From assembly GCF_008086045.1 (NCBI RefSeq), contig NZ_VSEY01000056.1, forward strand, positions 1-64,000: a DNA stretch of 64,000 nucleotides, read 5' to 3'. A program made the position numbers and the translations under genes. Below are positions 16,160-25,105 of the stretch, one piece after another. Source of the stretch: Nonomuraea sp. PA05 (GTDB lineage Bacteria > Actinomycetota > Actinomycetes > Streptosporangiales > Streptosporangiaceae). Within the stretch, counting starts at the first letter, position 1. Each line of letters begins with the position of its first letter. The notes below the pieces were generated by a model. That model was given only the letters and a program-made list of their open reading frames with translations, was not told the DNA's origin and ran no database searches.

Positions 16160-18247
16160 GTGTTCCTGGCTCGGGCGATCGTGGTGGCGGTGCTGGCCGC
16201 GCTGTCCAGCGTGTACGTGCTGGCGGGCGCGCCGGGAGCGGTGCTGGTGTTCGCGGTGCAGTGCCTCTACACGCTCTGGTCCCGGGCGTGGTGGCTGCTG
16301 GCCGCGCAGGCCGTGCTCGTCTACCTGGTGACGCTGGGGACGGGCTCGTCGGTGGTCGTGCTGGGCTTCCTGGCGGGGTCGCTGCTGGTGACGCGACTGT
16401 GGGCGGTGGCGCCGGCGGTGGTGTTCAGCGCGGTGGTGATCGCGTACGCCCGGGGCGGGGACGTCGGCACGACGCTGGACCTGGCGATCACCACGGTGCT
16501 GATGACGTTGATCGTGCCGGGGCTCATCCGGCTGGTCGAACGCGTGGACGAGCTGCACGCCACCCGGCAGGCGCTGGCCGCGGCGGCGGTGGGCGAGGAG
16601 CGGCTGCGCATCGCGGCGGAGCTGAGTGACGGGCTGGGGCGCGGGCTGGCGACGATCATGGACGGGGTGCGCCGCGCCCTGAAGAGCGCGGACGCCGAGA
16701 GGCTGGGCGAGGTGGTCGCCGTGGCGCGGCAGTCACTGGCGGACGCGCGGGCCGCCGCCGCCGGTTACCGGGCGATGTCGCTGACCCCCGAGCTGACCAC
16801 GGCCAAGGCCATGCTGACCGCCGCCGGGATGAGCGTGGAGGTGCGCGCCGGGCACGCCGAGCCGCTGGGCCCGGCGGGTACGCTGCTGGCGTCCGTGCTG
16901 CGTGAGGCCGTCACGGACGTCGTACGCCGCGCCACGGCCACCCACTGCCGGATAGCGACGGCGGAGCAGTCAGGCACCGTGACCCTGCGCATCACGGACG
17001 ACGGCCGCCGCACCGCCGAGGACGACGCGCTGAGCGACCTGGCCACCCAGGTCGCGGCGGCCGGCGGCAGGCTGACCGGCGGTCTGTCCGACCAGGGCCG
17101 CCACACGGTGGCGGCGACGCTGCCCGCCCCGCAGCGCAAGCCGGAGGAGCGCCCGAGGGCCGACCTGTCGGTGCTGATCCTGGCCGCGGTGCTGGTCGGC
17201 TTCAGCCTCAAGGCCCTGCTCCAGATCCCCGCGCACCTGCTGCTGCCCGCGATCGCGCTGCTGGCGGTCATCGTGGTGATGCAGCTCAGGTCCGTGACGG
17301 GCCGCCACATGACGGCGTTGAGCGTGATGGCGGTGCTGGCGTTCGCGCCGATCCCGCTGTTCGGCCCGATCTGGCTGGGCACGGGCGGTTTCCTGGCGGG
17401 CCCGGTGCTGCTGGCCTTCCGCCCGCGCACGGCCTGGCCGCTGGTCGCCGCGATCCTGGCCGCCACGGCCGCCGTCGCCGCCGCCTTCGGCCTCCCGTTC
17501 CCGGCGGCGGCGAACGTCACGGTCAGCAACCTGATCACTGGCCTGGTCATCTACAGCCTGCTGCGCCTGGCCGGGCTGGCGAAGGAGCTCCAGGCGGCCA
17601 GGGAGGGCCTGGCCCGCTCGGCCGTCGTGGCGGAACGCCTGCGCGCCGCCCGCGACCTGCACGACCTGCTCGGTCACAGCCTGGCGGCGATCCTGCTCAA
17701 GTGCGAGCTGGCCCGCCGCCTGCCGCCGGACCGTGCGCGGGCGGAGCTGGCGGACGTGCTGGAGATGGCCGAACGCGCCGGGCACGACCTGCGCTCGGTC
17801 TCGGGCGAACAGCTCGACCTGTCGCTCGCCGCCGAGGCCGAGTCGGCGGCGTCCGTGCTGAGCGCGGCCCGCGTCGAGGTGACGACCGAGCTGGCGCACC
17901 CGCCGCTGCCCGCCGAGGTGGAGACCGTGCTCAGCGCCGTCCTGCGCGAGGCCGTCACGAACGTGCTGCGCCACAGCACCGCGCGGCACTGCCTGATCAG
18001 CACGTCCGCCGAGGGCGACCGGGTGCGCCTGACCGTGCGCAACGACGGCGCCCGCGCCACGGGGGCCCGGCGCGGCTCGTCCGGGCTGGGCAACCTGACC
18101 ACCCGCCTGGCGGCCCTGGACGGCCGGCTCACCGCCGCCGGAAACGCCGGGAGCGAAGGCTGGTTCGTGCTCGACGCCACGGCGCCGCTAGATCCAGCCC
18201 GCCTCGGTGGCGACGCGGACGGCGTCGGTGCGGTTGCGCGCGTTTAG
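16160..18247 (+). CDS. Double sensor histidine kinase: degenerate half fused to active half
   Basis: A 695-residue membrane kinase built from two copies of a NarX/DesK-type unit. The first half has about five membrane helices (residues 5-130), then ERLRIAAELSDGLGRG in place of the phosphoacceptor motif (the His is replaced by Ser), and an ATPase-like part whose N-box reads LREAVTDVVRRA (Asn replaced by Asp). The second half has membrane helices at about 335-465, the canonical ERLRAARDLHDLLGHS near residue 495, the N-box LREAVTNVLRHS and a G-box SSGLGNL. So only the second half should autophosphorylate. The likely partner is the convergent response regulator, whose 3' end overlaps by 60 bp. 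GTG start at 16160. Confidence 0.9.
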   Translation: MFLARAIVVAVLAALSSVYVLAGAPGAVLVFAVQCLYTLWSRAWWLLAAQAVLVYLVTLGTGSSVVVLGFLAGSLLVTRLWAVAPAVVFSAVVIAYARGGDVGTTLDLAITTVLMTLIVPGLIRLVERVDELHATRQALAAAAVGEERLRIAAELSDGLGRGLATIMDGVRRALKSADAERLGEVVAVARQSLADARAAAAGYRAMSLTPELTTAKAMLTAAGMSVEVRAGHAEPLGPAGTLLASVLREAVTDVVRRATATHCRIATAEQSGTVTLRITDDGRRTAEDDALSDLATQVAAAGGRLTGGLSDQGRHTVAATLPAPQRKPEERPRADLSVLILAAVLVGFSLKALLQIPAHLLLPAIALLAVIVVMQLRSVTGRHMTALSVMAVLAFAPIPLFGPIWLGTGGFLAGPVLLAFRPRTAWPLVAAILAATAAVAAAFGLPFPAAANVTVSNLITGLVIYSLLRLAGLAKELQAAREGLARSAVVAERLRAARDLHDLLGHSLAAILLKCELARRLPPDRARAELADVLEMAERAGHDLRSVSGEQLDLSLAAEAESAASVLSAARVEVTTELAHPPLPAEVETVLSAVLREAVTNVLRHSTARHCLISTSAEGDRVRLTVRNDGARATGARRGSSGLGNLTTRLAALDGRLTAAGNAGSEGWFVLDATAPLDPARLGGDADGVGAVARV

Positions 18248-18796
18248 CTTGGCCACGATGGCCGTCAGGTAGTTCCGCACGGTGCCCGGCGTGAGGTGCA
18301 GCCGGGCCGCGATGTCGGGGGCGTCCAGGCCGTCGGCGACCAGCCGCAGCACGTCGGCCTCGCGCGGCGTGAGCGGGTTGTCGGCCAGGTCCCAGGCCGT
18401 GACCGCGAGCGACGGGTCCAGCACCCGCTTGCCGGCCGCGACGTCGCGGATCGCGCCCGCCACGTCCTCGGGCGGCGCGGTCTTCAGCATGAACCCGCCC
18501 ACCTGAGCCGCCAGGGCCCGCTTCAGGTGCGCGGGCTTGGCGTGCCCGGTGAGCATGAGGGTCCGGCAGGACGGCACGCGCGCGTGGATCCTGGCGGCGG
18601 CCTCCAGCCCGTCGAGCTCGCCGGGCATGTCGATGTCGAGGACGGCCACGTCGGGCAGCTCCACGGCGGCCGAGGCGACGGCGGCGGCGCCGGACTCCAC
18701 GGCGGCGACCACCTCGATGTCCGGCTCCAGGCCCAGCAGCGCCGCGAGCGCGCCTCTGATGACCGCCTGGTCTTCGGCCAGGATGATGCGAATCAC
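18188..18796 (-). CDS. NarL/DesR-family response regulator
   Basis: A 202-residue regulator with a receiver domain (acidic pocket AED at residues 8-10, phosphoacceptor Asp in LDIDMPG, switch Thr in MLTGHA, Lys in MLKTAPP) and a C-terminal LuxR-type helix-turn-helix (LTPREADVLRLVADGLD to VRNYLTAIVAKL). It is expected to be phosphorylated by the neighbouring kinase and to control the adjacent ABC exporter. Unusually for a two-component pair, the genes face each other and overlap at their 3' ends rather than forming an operon. Confidence 0.93.
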   Translation of the reverse strand: MIRIILAEDQAVIRGALAALLGLEPDIEVVAAVESGAAAVASAAVELPDVAVLDIDMPGELDGLEAAARIHARVPSCRTLMLTGHAKPAHLKRALAAQVGGFMLKTAPPEDVAGAIRDVAAGKRVLDPSLAVTAWDLADNPLTPREADVLRLVADGLDAPDIAARLHLTPGTVRNYLTAIVAKLNARNRTDAVRVATEAGWI

Positions 18797-18895
18797 TCAA
18801 GCATTGTCCCCCAGTGTCCGAATCATGAGGACGTCATGGGTGCGGGGTGATGACGTCTCTGGGACGCGTACACGCCGGTCGGCAGGCTTGATGGC

Positions 18896-19639
18896 ATGAC
18901 AGAGGCAGTGGTGGAAGCAGTGCGGCTGGACGCCGTGAGCAAGGTGTACGGGAAGGGCCAGGGCGCGGTCGCGGCCCTGCGCGAGGTCTCCGTCGGCATC
19001 CCGCGCGGCTCGTTCACCGCCGTGATGGGCCCGTCGGGGTCGGGCAAGAGCACGTTCCTGCACTGCGCGGCGGGCCTGGACGTGCCGTCGTCCGGCTCGG
19101 TGCGGCTGGGCGGCACCGAGCTGACCGGGATGGGCGAGACGGAGCTGACGGAGCTGCGCAGGCAGCGGGTCGGCTTCGTGTTCCAGGCGTTCAACCTGGT
19201 CCAGGCGCTGGACGTGGTCGAGAACGTCACCCTCCCCCTCCGCCTCTCCGGCGCCAGGGCACCGCGGGGCCTGCTGGAGGAGATCCTGCGCAGGGTGGGG
19301 CTGGAGGGCCGCGCCGGGCACCGTCCCGCGCAGCTCTCGGGCGGCCAGCAGCAGCGGGTCGCGATCGCCAGGGCGCTGATCACCGGCCCCGAGGTGGTGT
19401 TCGGCGACGAGCCGACCGGCGCGCTGGACACGATGACGGCCAGGGACGTGCTGCGGCTGCTGCGCGAGGTGGTGGACGGCATGGGCCAGACCGTGGTGAT
19501 GGTGACGCACGACCCGCTGGCCGCCTCGTACGCCGACACGGTGCTGTTCCTGGCCGACGGCCGGATCGTGGACTCGATGAGCGGCCCGACCCCCGAGAAG
19601 GTGGCCGAGCGGATGACCAGGCTGGGAGCGTGGAAGTGA
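18896..19639 (+). CDS. ABC transporter ATP-binding protein, MacB/LolD type
   Basis: All ABC motifs are present: Walker A GPSGSGKST, Q-loop VFQAFNL, signature LSGGQQQRV, Walker B VVFGDEPTGALD and H-loop VTHD. The GDEPTGALD form and length (247 aa) are typical of LolD/MacB ATPases that pair with FtsX-like permeases, the next gene. Such pairs in actinomycetes export antimicrobial peptides or move lipids and are often governed by an adjacent two-component system, as found here. Its stop overlaps the start of the permease (TGATG). Confidence 0.94.
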   Translation: MTEAVVEAVRLDAVSKVYGKGQGAVAALREVSVGIPRGSFTAVMGPSGSGKSTFLHCAAGLDVPSSGSVRLGGTELTGMGETELTELRRQRVGFVFQAFNLVQALDVVENVTLPLRLSGARAPRGLLEEILRRVGLEGRAGHRPAQLSGGQQQRVAIARALITGPEVVFGDEPTGALDTMTARDVLRLLREVVDGMGQTVVMVTHDPLAASYADTVLFLADGRIVDSMSGPTPEKVAERMTRLGAWK

Positions 19640-21972
19640 TGATCGGCTTCGCGGTGCGGACGCTGCGGGACCGCAAGGGCGCGTTCGCGGGGGCGTTCGT
19701 GGCGCTGCTGTGCGCGGCGGCCCTGGTGTGCGCGTGCCTCATGCTGCTGGAAACGGGGTTGCGTGGCGCGGTCTCCCCCGAGCGGTACGCGGGCGCGCCC
19801 GCGATCGTGGCCGCCGACCAGTACGTCCGCGAAACCGTCGACAAGGGCGACGGCGAGACGAAGACGAAGGCCAAGCCGCTGGCCGAGCGGGCCTGGTTGC
19901 CGGAGCAGGTGGTCGAGACGCTGCGGCGCACGCCCGGCGTGTCGAAGGTGGTGCCCGAGGTGACGTTCCCGTTCGGCACGTTCACGGGGCACGGCTGGGA
20001 GTCGGCCGGGCTGACCCCGTTCACGATCGCGCGGGGCCGCGAGCCGCGCGGCGCGGATGAGATCGTGGTGGACGCCCGCGCCGGGCTGGAGGTGGGCGCG
20101 CGGCTGCGCGGGTACCGCGTCGTGGGCGTCACCGCGCAGGCCCTGCCGAGCCAGGACACCGTCTTCTTCAGCACCGCGCAGGCCCGCCGGCTGGCGGGGC
20201 ACCCCGGCATGGTCAGCGCCGTCGGCGTCCACCCCGCGATCGCGCGGGCGCCGCGGGGCGCCGTGCTGTACACCGGGGACGAGCGCGGCAGGCTGGAGTT
20301 CCTGGACGCGGAGGCGGCCAGGGTGAAGCTGATCAGCATGGGCGGCGCGCTGGCCGGGACGTCGCTGATCGTGGCGATCCTGGTCGTGGTGGGCACGTTC
20401 GCGCTGTCGATCCAGCAGCGTCAGCGCGAGCTGGCCCTGCTGCGGGCCGTGGCGGCGACGCCGCGGCAGGTGCGCAAGCTGGTCGGCGGCCAGGCGCTCG
20501 TGGTGGGTGTGCTGGCCGGGGTGCCGGGGGCGGCGGCTGGCGTCGGGCTGGGCCTGGGGTTGCACGCGGCGTTCGTGGTGCTGGGCGCGACCCCGGCGAA
20601 CCTGCCGCTGGTCGTCAGCCCGTTCCCGCCGCTGGTCGCGCTGCTGGCCACCGTCGCCGCGGCCTGGGCGGCGGCCCGCGTCTCCGCCCGCCGGCTGGCG
20701 CGGATCCGTCCGGTGGAGGCGCTGGGTGAGGCCGCGATCGACGACGGGCGGCTGCCGAGGTGGCGGCTGGTGGCCGGGCCGGTGCTGCTGGCCGGGGGCG
20801 TGGCGCTGACGCTGGTGCTGTCGGGGCTGGACACGGAGGCCGCGGCCACGCCGGTGACGATGCTGACGGCGCTGCTGTGGACGGTCGCCGTCACGGTGCT
20901 GGGCCCGCTGGTCGCCAGGGTCGCGGTCGCCGTGATCGGCCCGCTGCTGCCGTCGCGGATGGCAGGGGCGAGCGGCTATCTGGCCGCCAGGAGCCTGCGC
21001 GCCACGCCCAAGGCGCTGGCTTCCGTGCTGTCGCCGCTGACTCTGATGGTGGCGATGACCTGCACGATCCTGTTCACCCAGACCACGATGGGGGCCGCCG
21101 CCCAGGAGCAGGCCGCCGCAGGCATCCGCGCGGACCACGTGCTGCAAGGCGCCTCCGCAGAGGAGATCAGTGAAGTGCCGGGCGTTCAGGCGGTCACGCC
21201 GGTGCTGCGCACGTCGGTCCGTTTCGGCCTGGACAAGTATCCGGCGCAGGCCGTCACCTACGACCCGCGCACTCTGGACCTGGGCGTCGTGTCCGGCACG
21301 ATGGACGGCTTCGGCGCCGGCTCGGTGGCGATCAGCGCCACCGCGGCCGCCCACCTGGATCTGCGGCCGGGCGACCGGGCCAGGCTGACGCTGGGCGACG
21401 GCACCCCCGCCACGCTGAAGGTGGCCGCCGTCTACTCGCGCGGCCTGGGCTTCGGTGCCGTGACGCTGCCGTACGAGCTGGTCCGCGGCCACGTGGACGA
21501 CCCGGCGGGCACCCTGCTGGTCTCCGCCCCGGGAGTCGCCCTGCCGGGCGCGACCGCGGCGACGGCCACGACGGGCTCCGCCGACCCGCAGGTCGCGTTC
21601 GTGGCGCTGGGCCTGATCATCGCCTTCACCGCCATCACCGTGGTCAACACCCTGGCCATGGCCACCTCGGGCCGGGCCAGGGAGCTGGCCGTGCTGCGCC
21701 TGGCGGGCGCCACCCGCCGCCAGGTCCTGCGCATGCTGCGCATGGAGACGCTGTCCGCCGTGCTGACCTCGGTGGTGGCGGGCACGGCGGTGGCGCTGGT
21801 GACGCTGGCGGCGTTCGGGGCGGGGATGACGGGTTCTGCGGTGCCGTACGTGCCGCCGGCGGCGTACCTGCTGGTGATCGCCGCGGCGGCCGTCCTGGCC
21901 CTGGTCTCCACCTCTGTCCCCGCCCGGCTGGCCCTCAGGACCCGCCCGGCGGAGGCGGTGTCATCGACCTGA
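19639..21972 (+). CDS. FtsX-like ABC transporter permease, two-module type
   Basis: A 777-residue membrane protein with the duplicated FtsX arrangement: an N-terminal helix (about 15-35), a large extracytoplasmic domain, three helices (about 235-350), then a second module with another long external loop and three more helices up to the C-terminus (VPARLALRTRPAEAVSS, the family ending). It forms the membrane half of the exporter with the preceding ATPase. ATG at 19639 overlaps the upstream stop; GTG at 19630 would add only three residues. The 3' end overlaps the convergent GT4 gene by 12 bp. Confidence 0.92.
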   Translation: MIGFAVRTLRDRKGAFAGAFVALLCAAALVCACLMLLETGLRGAVSPERYAGAPAIVAADQYVRETVDKGDGETKTKAKPLAERAWLPEQVVETLRRTPGVSKVVPEVTFPFGTFTGHGWESAGLTPFTIARGREPRGADEIVVDARAGLEVGARLRGYRVVGVTAQALPSQDTVFFSTAQARRLAGHPGMVSAVGVHPAIARAPRGAVLYTGDERGRLEFLDAEAARVKLISMGGALAGTSLIVAILVVVGTFALSIQQRQRELALLRAVAATPRQVRKLVGGQALVVGVLAGVPGAAAGVGLGLGLHAAFVVLGATPANLPLVVSPFPPLVALLATVAAAWAAARVSARRLARIRPVEALGEAAIDDGRLPRWRLVAGPVLLAGGVALTLVLSGLDTEAAATPVTMLTALLWTVAVTVLGPLVARVAVAVIGPLLPSRMAGASGYLAARSLRATPKALASVLSPLTLMVAMTCTILFTQTTMGAAAQEQAAAGIRADHVLQGASAEEISEVPGVQAVTPVLRTSVRFGLDKYPAQAVTYDPRTLDLGVVSGTMDGFGAGSVAISATAAAHLDLRPGDRARLTLGDGTPATLKVAAVYSRGLGFGAVTLPYELVRGHVDDPAGTLLVSAPGVALPGATAATATTGSADPQVAFVALGLIIAFTAITVVNTLAMATSGRARELAVLRLAGATRRQVLRMLRMETLSAVLTSVVAGTAVALVTLAAFGAGMTGSAVPYVPPAAYLLVIAAAAVLALVSTSVPARLALRTRPAEAVSST

Positions 21973-21978
21973 GATGAC
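21960..21978. terminator. Candidate bidirectional terminator hairpin
   Basis: A 6-bp perfect stem (GTCATC at 21960-21965 with GATGAC at 21973-21978) and a 7-base loop cover the overlapping stop codons of the ABC permease and the GT4 gene. It is short and lacks a T-run, so this is a tentative call. Confidence 0.35.
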
Positions 21979-23079
21979 CTTCTCGTACAGCTCCAGGTAC
22001 TGGTCCGCCATCACCGACGGCGAGAAGCGGCGGCGGGCCTCCTGGCGGCACTCCTCCGGGTCCAGCTCGTCGACCCGGAGCACCCACTCCGCCAGCTCCT
22101 CCTCGGTGTCGGCGAGGAAGCCGGTGCGGCCGTGGTCGATGAGCTCGGGCAGGCAGCCCCGCCGCAGGCCCACCGGCGGGACGCCGAGTGCCATCGCCTC
22201 GACGACGGCCGTGCCGCCCGGTTCGTCCCACTGGATGGGGAAGAGGGCGGCGCGGGCCGTGGCGTACAGCTCGTCCCGCTCGTCGCCGCCCACCGCGCCG
22301 ACCCACCGGACGAGGTCCCCGTCGAGATACCGGGAGACCTGGTCGAGGTGGTAGCGCACGTCCGGGTGGCTGTGCAGCGGGTGGTAGGGGTTCTGGGTGA
22401 CGTCGTCCAGCTCGGCGGCCGTGTTGCGGCCGCTGACCGGGCCGGCCAGGACCAGCGGGAGGCCGAGTTTCTGGCAGATCCTGGCCGCCACGTGCTGGCC
22501 CTTGAGCCCGCAGATGCGGCCCATCACCATCAGGTGCTCGCCCCGCTCCCGGCGCAGGTCGCGGTCGGCGAGCGGGGTGGCCAGGTGGACGGCGCCGAGT
22601 GAGGCGGCGCGCAGGGCGTCGGGGGCGCGGGCGATCTGCGACTCCGAGACGCCGTTGACCGCGATCGACGGCGGGAACGCGCCGTAGAAGGCGGGATGCT
22701 TGTGCAGGTCCCAGTGCAGGGTGTGCAGGACGGGCGGGCCGCCGAACGCGGAGAACGTCGCCGGGCCGACCACCTCGACGTGGTCGTGCACGAGATCGAT
22801 GTCGTCGCGCCCGCGCAGCTCGGACACCACGCGGGCCAGGTGGGCGTGGGTGATGCCCATGACCTGGTTGTACGGCTTCTGCAGCTCGGTGAACTGCTCG
22901 TCGTCGTAGGCGCTGATCAGCTCGTCCACCTCAAGGGTGCTGGAGCCGACCGAGGCCAGCACGACCTGCACGCCGCGTGAGCGGAGTGCGGGCACGAGCG
23001 TGGCCACCACGTTCTCGATCCCGCCGTAGTCGCGGGGCGGGACCGCGAGCCACGGCCCCGCGTTCACCAGGACTTTCAT
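21961..23079 (-). CDS. Family 4 glycosyltransferase
   Basis: A GT-B fold, GT4-like enzyme of 372 aa. The N-terminal acceptor domain starts MKVLVNAGPW and has the loop YGGIENVV. The donor-binding half includes LVMGRICGLKGQHVA and the E-x7-E-like segment DEPGGTAVVEAMALGVP, typical of retaining NDP-sugar transferases. It shares a 4-bp ATGA overlap with the upstream gpgS gene, so the two products are made together and may act on the same pathway, for example extending glucosylglycerate. The exact acceptor cannot be read from the sequence. Confidence 0.85.
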   Translation of the reverse strand: MKVLVNAGPWLAVPPRDYGGIENVVATLVPALRSRGVQVVLASVGSSTLEVDELISAYDDEQFTELQKPYNQVMGITHAHLARVVSELRGRDDIDLVHDHVEVVGPATFSAFGGPPVLHTLHWDLHKHPAFYGAFPPSIAVNGVSESQIARAPDALRAASLGAVHLATPLADRDLRRERGEHLMVMGRICGLKGQHVAARICQKLGLPLVLAGPVSGRNTAAELDDVTQNPYHPLHSHPDVRYHLDQVSRYLDGDLVRWVGAVGGDERDELYATARAALFPIQWDEPGGTAVVEAMALGVPPVGLRRGCLPELIDHGRTGFLADTEEELAEWVLRVDELDPEECRQEARRRFSPSVMADQYLELYEKVISGR

Positions 23080-24038
23080 GCCACATCCTCCTCAAGGACG
23101 AGGGAGGCGAGTGGCGGTCGCTCCGCCACGCCCACGTCCACCAGGTCCGCCTGCCCTTCGAGCCCGAACTGCAGGAGCGTGTGCGCCGGGGGTTCCGACG
23201 CCAGCACGCGGCCCTGCCGTTCGAGGCGGGACCAGGCGGTGAGCATGATCTGCCCGGCCATGCGGCCGAGCGCGGGGATCGACTGGTGTGTGTGCGTGCG
23301 GTGTCCCAGGTCCACCTGGGCCATCGCGTCCAGCCCGACGAGCTGGAGCAGGTCTACGAGGAGGCCGAACTCGACGCCGTACTCGGTGACGAAGGGGACC
23401 TGTTCGAGCACCTCGCGCCGGGCGGCGTACTCGCCGCCGAGCGGCTGGGCGAAGCCGGACAGCTCCGGCCAGAACATATTGAGCAGCGGCCTGGCCACCA
23501 GCTCGGTCACACGCCCGCCGCCGCCCTGCTGGGCGACGCCGTCCGAGCCGATGTAGGGCCGTTCGTAGGTGGCCTTGACGAAATGGATGTCAGCGTCGAC
23601 CAGCAGCGGGCCGATGAGGCCCGACACGTAGTGCGGGCCGAAGCTGCGCAGGTCGGCGTCGATGTAGACGACGATGTCCCCCTTGCAGGCGGCAAGCCCT
23701 TTCCACAGGGCCTCCCCCTTGCCTGTGAGCGGGGGCAGGTGCGGCAGCACCTCACGCTGTGCCACCACCCGGGCGCCCGCGTCGCGGGCCCGCTGGGCCG
23801 TGGCGTCGGTCGAGTTGGAGTCGACGACGAGGATCTCGTCGACGAGCGGTGTGCGTTCGACCAGGTCGCGGCGGATGGCGGCGACGATGCCGCCCACCGT
23901 GCGTTCCTCGTCACGTGCGGGAAGGACCACGCTTACCGTGGTGTCTCCCTTGGCCATCATTAAGGCATCCGCGGGCCATTCCGCCGCGGTGCTCGAGTGC
24001 GGGCCGTACCACTCCTGGACCCTGGCCAAGGCTCGCAT
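23076..24038 (-). CDS. gpgS: Glucosyl-3-phosphoglycerate synthase
   Basis: A GT81 enzyme (EC 2.4.1.266) that joins NDP-glucose to 3-phosphoglycerate, giving glucosyl-3-phosphoglycerate, the precursor of the compatible solute glucosylglycerate and, in mycobacteria, of methylglucose lipopolysaccharides. Hallmarks are VQEWYG near the start, TVSVVLPARDEERTVGGIV, the acceptor loop LTGKGEALWKG, the metal-binding YIDADLRSFGPHYV and GRVTELVARPLLN. The 320-residue length fits the family. ATG at 24038 is preferred to the ATG at 24050 because GGAG lies six bases ahead of it. No GpgP phosphatase is visible in the window. Confidence 0.9.
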   Translation of the reverse strand: MRALARVQEWYGPHSSTAAEWPADALMMAKGDTTVSVVLPARDEERTVGGIVAAIRRDLVERTPLVDEILVVDSNSTDATAQRARDAGARVVAQREVLPHLPPLTGKGEALWKGLAACKGDIVVYIDADLRSFGPHYVSGLIGPLLVDADIHFVKATYERPYIGSDGVAQQGGGGRVTELVARPLLNMFWPELSGFAQPLGGEYAARREVLEQVPFVTEYGVEFGLLVDLLQLVGLDAMAQVDLGHRTHTHQSIPALGRMAGQIMLTAWSRLERQGRVLASEPPAHTLLQFGLEGQADLVDVGVAERPPLASLVLEEDVA

Positions 24039-24157
24039 ATCAGTCTCCATGCATCAGCCCCGATCTCATGAGGTCACGGCTTCTGCCCGGTCTATGGGGA
24101 CTTGAACATGTTTGTTTGATTCCGCCTAGACGTGGCATATGCCGGGTTGTGTCCCCT
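24039..24157. promoter_or_regulatory. Divergent promoter region gpgS / oxidoreductase
   Basis: About 120 bp, AT-richer than the flanks, separating gpgS (minus) from the Gfo/Idh/MocA gene (plus). It contains TTGAAC near 24103 and a 10-bp perfect palindrome, GGCATATGCC, at 24134-24143, just upstream of the plus-strand start. No recognised operator can be named. Confidence 0.4.
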
Positions 24158-25105
24158 ATGACCCGTGTCGGCATCGTAGGTGCCGGAAATGTCGCCGCTC
24201 GTCATGCTGACGTCCTGTCCGGGTTCCCCGATGTCACGATCGCTGGGATCGCCGACACAGACCTCAACAGGGCCGAGGCCCTGGCCTCGAAGCATGGCTC
24301 CCCCGCCTATGGCGGCCATGCCGACCTGCTCAGTGCCGGCGGTCTTGACGCTGTCTACGTCTGCGTGCCTCCTTTCGCGCACGGTAACCCGGAGCTTGAT
24401 GTTCTGTCGTGCAATCTCCCGATTTTCGTAGAAAAACCCCTTTCGCTAGATCTCAAAACCGCAGAATCCATCGCGACCGAAATCGAGCGGAGATCTCTCC
24501 CTTCGGCGGTCGGCCACCACTGGCGCTATCTCGACATCCTTCAACAGGCCCGTGACCTGCTCTCCGGCCGCCCCGTACGGCTGGCGCTCGGCCACTGGCT
24601 GGACAAGGTGCCCCCCGTGGGCTGGTGGCTGGATCCCACCATGTCCGGCGGCCAGATCGTGGAGCAGGCCGTCCACGTGCTGGACCTGGCACGGCTGCTC
24701 GTCGGCGAGGTCACCATGGTGCACGCCGTGCCTGCAGAGAACGCCGTGGACGGCGAGGTGGACCGGGCCACGGCCGCGGTGCTGCGCTTCGACGGCGGGG
24801 CCGCCGGCCTGCTGGCCACCTCCTGCCTGCTCACCCACAAGCACCGGGTGGGGCTGGAGGTGTGCGCCGACGGCATCGCGCTGGAGCTCAGCGAGACCCG
24901 CCTGCTCGTGGACGGCGAGCGGGTGATCGAGGACGACGGCCAGGCCAAGGTGCGGGTGGACCGCGAGTTCATCAACGCCGTGCAAGGAAGGCCGGCGGAC
25001 GTCCGCGTACCGTACGAGGAGGCGCTGCGCACCCACCGCCTGGCGCTGGCACTCGCGCGCTCCGCCATCGAACAGAGGCCGGTGATGCTCGATGATGACC
25101 AGTAA
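24158..25105 (+). CDS. Gfo/Idh/MocA-family oxidoreductase
   Basis: A 315-residue NAD(P)-dependent sugar or cyclitol dehydrogenase. The Rossmann motif GIVGAGNVAARHA, the VCVPPFAH strand and the catalytic-region EKPLSLDL (family EKP motif) are visible, followed by the C-terminal alpha/beta domain with HHWRYLD and GGQIVEQAVHVLDLARLL. The His in EQAVHVLD takes the usual catalytic position. Start is ATG 24158; GTG 24149 is possible and neither has a strong ribosome-binding site. Its stop overlaps the MDR gene that follows by 14 bp. In other bacteria these two families occur fused as a 'bi-domain' oxidoreductase, which suggests a joint function. Confidence 0.9.
   Translation: MTRVGIVGAGNVAARHADVLSGFPDVTIAGIADTDLNRAEALASKHGSPAYGGHADLLSAGGLDAVYVCVPPFAHGNPELDVLSCNLPIFVEKPLSLDLKTAESIATEIERRSLPSAVGHHWRYLDILQQARDLLSGRPVRLALGHWLDKVPPVGWWLDPTMSGGQIVEQAVHVLDLARLLVGEVTMVHAVPAENAVDGEVDRATAAVLRFDGGAAGLLATSCLLTHKHRVGLEVCADGIALELSETRLLVDGERVIEDDGQAKVRVDREFINAVQGRPADVRVPYEEALRTHRLALALARSAIEQRPVMLDDDQ

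Noticed and set aside
16160..18247. Possibility that the double kinase is two separate genes with a frameshift
   Set aside because: The frame is continuous through the junction (about 17130-17170), with no stop or start pattern suggesting two products.
18823..21492. 889-residue frame antisense to the ABC exporter genes
   Set aside because: It is Arg/Gln/His-rich, covers two well-supported genes and reflects GC wobble bias only.
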